In this document: piece after piece, positions 61,401-64,000 of the stretch | Position numbering within the stretch: the stretch's first letter is position 1 | Layout of the letters: every line of letters begins with the position of its first letter | Assembly: GCA_026936325.1 (NCBI GenBank) | Contig: JAPTHN010000102.1 | Span: forward strand, 300,001-364,000 | Reading direction: 5' to 3' | Source of the DNA: Platynereis dumerilii | Taxonomy: Eukaryota; Annelida; Polychaeta; Phyllodocida; Nereididae | DNA length: 64,000 nucleotides | The notes under the pieces: model-generated | Told to the model about the DNA's origin: nothing | Seen by the model: only the letters and a program-made list of their open reading frames with translations | Databases searched by the model: none | Made by a program: the position numbers and the translations under genes

Positions 61401-63114
61401 CATTAATTAGTCTGGAATGCCATCAATCATAAATCTTCATTGATACATCGATCCTTGGTTTGGAAACACTTGCAGAAAAGCACCAAGGTGCAATGGATAG
61501 ATACACCGGTTTAAAGTCTTGAATTGAGGACAGTAGATGTGACCAAAAAGGGACATCAAAATGATGATCACAGGCGCCTTTTACAAATAAACCTATAGAA
61601 ATATTAAATAAACCTACTCAGACGAACTCTGTTGGAATCAGAACTGGTACCCATCCACAGAAAGCCTTCCATTCTACCACCAATAACAAAAATTTCATAC
61701 CATCTATTTTAGAATTGTTACGTATCCAAATGGACTAACCTAGTGTGCTAATTTTTTTACTACGAATACATTTAATAAATAGTGAATAATAGGGGGTTAA
61801 TAGGCCAACCTATAACAATCAACAAAACTATCAAATCAATGGAAATTGCGGAATGGACAGTTTCCAAAATTCTTGGGTGACCACAGCACTAAATCCGAGA
61901 AAGGAGCAGAAATTATGTATCTGCCCATTTTGGATAGTAACACAACCTATCAAGTAACATGACCTAAATATAGCCAATAAGCAGCTTAGTTTCTTGTACA
62001 TTGTGACTCAACATCAGTGCAAAACATGTTAAGTTTTTAAATATCAATGTATATTCAGCAAAACAAATATGATAGATGTTTCTCTTAGTTTCCCACGCAT
62101 TATAGTACATACACATTGCACATTGAACATTTTGCACATTCTGAGCTTTGAGTGACTCCAAAAATTACTGAACTTTGTTACTGGGTCCAAAGGATAAGAA
62201 TAAATTTGAGTTTCGCTACAATAGCATCACAAGACTGATCCTTAAATGATGTATTTCCCATAGGGTAGACGAAAAAATCTACAGAAAGCTCGAAAGTTTA
62301 CGATTTCCACGAAACAGTGAAACTTACAACAGTACGAAGTTAAATAAGCAACACTCAAAAGATCAAAACAGTCATTGCAGCAAGAAATAACTAAATGACT
62401 GATCTGTTTTGGCAATATATTGTACCACAAGACAAAACTTTGCATCACTAAGATGAAATACATGACATGAAGTGTCAGAACAATTGGCAAGGACATACCA
62501 TTTCTATACTTCAAGAGTGAGTGAGTGAATTTGTGTTTTACGCCCCATCAGCACCAGTATAGGCTATTTAGAGGCAATCCATACTTCAAGAATATGCATG
62601 TAATGGGATCGTACAACTTTGTAGTTTGTGGCAGGGTATTCAATGAAGTCAAAATTGACATAAAACACAGAGTTATGTGTTTTTTTTGATAATGCATTTG
62701 TCAAAGTAATGAACTTAGCAGATTCAAATGTTAAAATAATATATGTCACAAACAGACAAAACAATAGATTGAGACAACGAATTCCCAAGGGAACAATGTT
62801 ACGTGACTGAAACAAAATAACATGTGCAAAAAAAGCAAATTTTTTCGATTTATTTTAATAATAATTTTTCAAAATAACGATGAAACAAACAAGCAAATAA
62901 CATGTAGTAATTTACCATAAGACAGACTTGACTGCTGCAATAACTGGGCCTGGTATAGTTCATTGTTGCTGTCATAAACAATTGTCACATCCCTGGCATC
63001 CGTGTCAGTGGGGTAATTGCTCTCGGGCCGAGTCACCATCATCGTTTGACTGCTGGCCCCGTTAGCCATGTCTAGGGCATAAGGCCTGGGGCTGGTTGCT
63101 TCTCCCTCGGCCAT
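52417..63114 (-). CDS. CLC-3/4/5-type voltage-gated 2Cl-/H+ exchanger
   Basis: This endosomal exchanger subfamily supplies chloride and charge compensation for vesicle acidification. Minus-strand exons: 62916-63114, 61164-61382, 60607-60752, 59940-60104, 59322-59528, 59086-59166, 58707-58889, 58048-58193, 57268-57336, 56825-56972, 56070-56155, 55650-55771, 55132-55246, 54083-54178, 53917-53975, 53694-53801, 53085-53206, 52669-52763, 52417-52507; 2457 nt, 818 residues plus TAG, the length of human CLC-3. Landmarks are [15 protein letters not shown] (Cl- filter), GKEGP with the gating glutamate, FSLEEVSYYF with the proton glutamate, [11 protein letters not shown], and two CBS domains ending [18 protein letters not shown]-5-type PY motif was not seen. 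One intron is GC-AG and one U12-type. One-to-one orthology with CLCN3, 4 or 5 is not expected in an invertebrate. Confidence 0.97.
54179..55131 (-). other. U12-type (minor spliceosome) intron in the CLC gene
   Basis: On the minus strand the intron starts GTATCCTTT (55123-55131) and has TTCCTTAAC (54187-54195) with its branch A about 10 nt from the terminal AG; both match U12 consensus exactly. The acceptor is AAG with no polypyrimidine tract, which fits a minor intron. The splice joins ..KEGI and [11 protein letters not shown], in line with the CLC-3 family. A SINE lies inside it. Confidence 0.93.
54781..54983 (-). mobile_element. tRNA-derived SINE, full length
   Basis: Minus-strand copy with GGGGAGGGTTGGTCTAGCAT, box B GGGTTCGAATCTGG, the body ATTAGC-like word and a tail of ATCC-type repeats. 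It is inside the U12-type CLC intron, in the sense direction. Confidence 0.8.
55290..55372 (-). mobile_element. SINE tail fragment
   Basis: The minus strand reads TCCTCCTCCTGTCCCAAATTAG, then AATCCAGGATGTAAAGCCCC. It has the body and tail only and lies 40 bp upstream of a CLC exon's acceptor. Confidence 0.65.
55825..56012. mobile_element. PIF/Harbinger-type MITE, family A
   Basis: GGCCACACATAATTGATCTT at the left and AATCAATTATGTGCGGCC at the right, flanked by TAA on both sides. It is in reverse orientation to the 6660 copy. It lies in a CLC intron about 55 bp from the next exon. Confidence 0.82.
56561..56762 (-). mobile_element. tRNA-derived SINE, full length
   Basis: Minus-strand copy with GGTCTAGTGGTAGAGTGCTG (box A), GGGCTCGAATCC (box B), the full body and an ATCC-repeat tail. 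The flanks TGCTATACAGAG and TGCTGTACCGAG look like a diverged target duplication. It ends about 60 bp from a CLC exon. Confidence 0.82.
57016..57115. mobile_element. PIF/Harbinger-type MITE, family A, internally shortened
   Basis: GGCCAAAACATTTTCC after TTA and AGAAGCTAAAGATTAATTAA..GGCC before TAA. The right arm is complete; most of the left arm is missing. Confidence 0.6.
57639..57742. repeat. Inverted repeat, about 104 bp
   Basis: GTTAGACACC at the left pairs with GGTGTCTAAC at the right, and TAACATGCATTTTT inside pairs with AAAAATGCATGTTA. Related words (GCTAACATGC, GTCAGTTAGATACC) recur at about 57855-57895. Probably a short foldback element in a CLC intron. Confidence 0.6.
58046..58047 (-). 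other. GC donor of a GC-AG intron in the CLC gene
   Basis: The exon 58048-58193 ends ..TACACAAG and the intron starts GCATGT. Joining to the next exon (AATGAACACC) gives [12 protein letters not shown], exactly as in the CLC-3 family. The nearest GT (GTGTTT, six bases further on) would add residues and shift the frame. Confidence 0.8.
58409..58471. repeat. Near-perfect 31-bp-arm palindrome
   Basis: The left arm TAAATTTTCATGACTAACGA continues to CAAAGA, and the right arm is its complement with one mismatch and almost no loop. It lies in a CLC intron. It may be the ends of a very short foldback element; the missing loop argues against a microRNA precursor. Confidence 0.7.
58918..58993 (-). mobile_element. 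SINE tail fragment
   Basis: The minus strand reads CATAAATACAGGATATAAAGCC and CCAATCATC, the last part of the SINE body plus tail. It lies directly upstream of a CLC exon acceptor. Confidence 0.6.
60164..60303. mobile_element. piggyBac-like MITE, TTAA target
   Basis: A 140-bp element with CCCTTACTGGAC and GTCCAGTAAGGG as perfect inverted ends, and TTAA on both sides (60160-60163 and 60304-60307). It shares its interior (GGCCCAACAGGCAG, GCACATAAATGTC) with 24485-24623. Confidence 0.82.
62515..62576 (-). repeat. Dispersed repeat with GGTGCTGATGGGGCGTAAAA core, inverted
   Basis: The minus strand reads GCCTCTAAATAGCC, GGTGCTGATGGGGCGTAAAA and CACTCACTCACTC, matching 11985-12048 end to end. It lies in the first long CLC intron. 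Confidence 0.55.
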
Positions 63115-64000
63115 TGTACTAATGCTTTTTGGCTGTTGTCAACTTGTTGTTGGTGTCTAGTCCAAGGAGCAAGTTATTACTAGTCACATAATCTCACAAC
63201 TTTATTTACAGCCTGCCAAGCACTAGTTGATCAATAATTGTGACTGTTAGCACCAATATGGACAAGATTTATAATGCCACAGATTAATGGAATCAAATGC
63301 TGTGTCTTTAATCCTAATAATGCTCAGATCATCTTCTTTATCAAGGCACTTAATTGTGATGTCATCAGTCTCATAATAAGTGTGATCTCACAATTGAAAC
63401 AATTCAATGAATTCATCATATTAATTTGTTCTATTTGGAACAAAATTCCATATTGTTCTTGCAATGTTATGTCACAATCATAACAATGCTCAGGTCATCC
63501 AGTCGATCCAGGCACTAGTGATGTCATCAACCAAACATGATCATGATGATGTCATAATTGGAACAAAAAGTCAACTAATCAGGTTCACCAATTGATACCA
63601 ATTCCATTTTAGTTCCATCATAATGGAACATTATTGATCTCCATTGACCCAGTTAGACATACGCAGTAACAGAGGGTGAAATAACCATGGGTGAAACCTG
63701 CAGCACCAAGATGAGAAAGCAGACTCCTGATTGACAGCAAATGTAGCACTGAGGCTGACGGAGGACTGTAAGAAGACACAGATGAAGTAATTAAGTTAAA
63801 CAAGACGTCCGATGTAATTATGTCATCCTGTGGTGCACGCTATTTTGGAAGAGTTTCAACACAGACTGGGTTTCTGGTCTAGCAAAGCTGTGCAAGTTCA
63901 ATGTTTAATACAATCCAAGCTGCAAAGTCTGCTGCTTCTATAATGCTGATTCCAAACATTCCATCTTGTGCATGTGATCTTCTAGCTGTACCCAGACTCT
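63115..64000. other. 5' flank of the CLC gene
   Basis: This is upstream sequence of the CLC start codon at 63114. I see no exon. It contains a diverged direct repeat: 63315-63401 (AATAATGCTCAGATCATC..) and 63482-63563 (AACAATGCTCAGGTCATCC..). Both units carry GTGATGTCATCA, a CRE/ATF-like palindrome. A 5' non-coding exon may lie here or beyond the window. Confidence 0.5.
63315..63563. repeat. Direct repeat with GTGATGTCATCA motifs
   Basis: Two copies, offset by 167 bp, share TGCTCAG.TCATC, CAAGGCACT or CCAGGCACT, GTGATGTCATCA and AATTG.AACA. TGATGTCA is a CRE/ATF-like half-palindrome. The position, 200-450 bp ahead of the CLC start codon, allows a regulatory role, but that is inference. Confidence 0.5.

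Noticed and set aside
1-64000. Prokaryote-type systems (operons, CRISPR, toxin-antitoxin) and retroviral or Polinton remains
   Set aside because: Both strands were read for direct-repeat/spacer arrays, gene clusters and reverse transcriptase, capsid or envelope motifs; none was seen. All larger frames fit spliced animal genes or simple repeats.

Overview
This is a eukaryotic, intron-rich, AT-rich window. Its single-copy genes are animal-wide (CEP135, MCTS1, RBM41, an SLC17 anion transporter, a CLC-3/4/5 exchanger). It also carries a questin-oxidase-like gene and many short DNA transposons and tRNA-derived SINEs. I infer a marine invertebrate, most likely a deuterostome such as an echinoderm or hemichordate. 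That placement rests on gene content and sequence texture, not on a diagnostic marker. There are no prokaryotic features, CRISPR arrays, rRNA genes or recognisable retroviral remains.

Layout. 1-5003: no exon recognised; repeats only. 5004-21401 (+): 24 coding exons of the centriolar coiled-coil gene CEP135, lacking its N-terminal exons. Its 4.4-kb second visible intron carries a complete questin-oxidase-like gene on the opposite strand (6486-9190). 23325-25803 (-): MCTS1, six exons, 181 residues. 25991-28637 (+): RBM41, six exons, head to head with MCTS1 across 187 bp. 30743-38136 (-) and 40559-50688 (-): two tandem SLC17/sialin-like transporters with identical exon structure, a segmental duplication whose 3' boundary lies just past the RBM41 stop. 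52417-63114 (-): a CLC-3/4/5-type chloride/proton exchanger, 19 coding exons, 818 residues. 63115-64000: upstream flank of the CLC gene.

How the genes relate. No pathway links them all. MCTS1 acts in translation re-initiation and RBM41 in the minor spliceosome; they share a promoter region. The SLC17 and CLC proteins are both transporters of endosomal or lysosomal type. Each gene model was checked by reading frame: the exons I assembled sum to multiples of three (CEP135 3156 nt, RBM41 1359, MCTS1 546, SLC17 copy 1 1674, CLC 2457).

Most notable observations: two introns with textbook U12-type signals (MCTS1 and CLC), beside the gene for a minor-spliceosome RRM protein; a GC-AG intron in the CLC gene; loss of the conserved TM4 glutamates in both SLC17 copies; a one-base shift near the start of SLC17 copy 2; a 118/236/472-bp higher-order satellite in an intron; matching purine minisatellites in the same intron of both SLC17 copies; and 14 SINE copies that all lie in the sense direction of the gene around or nearest to them.
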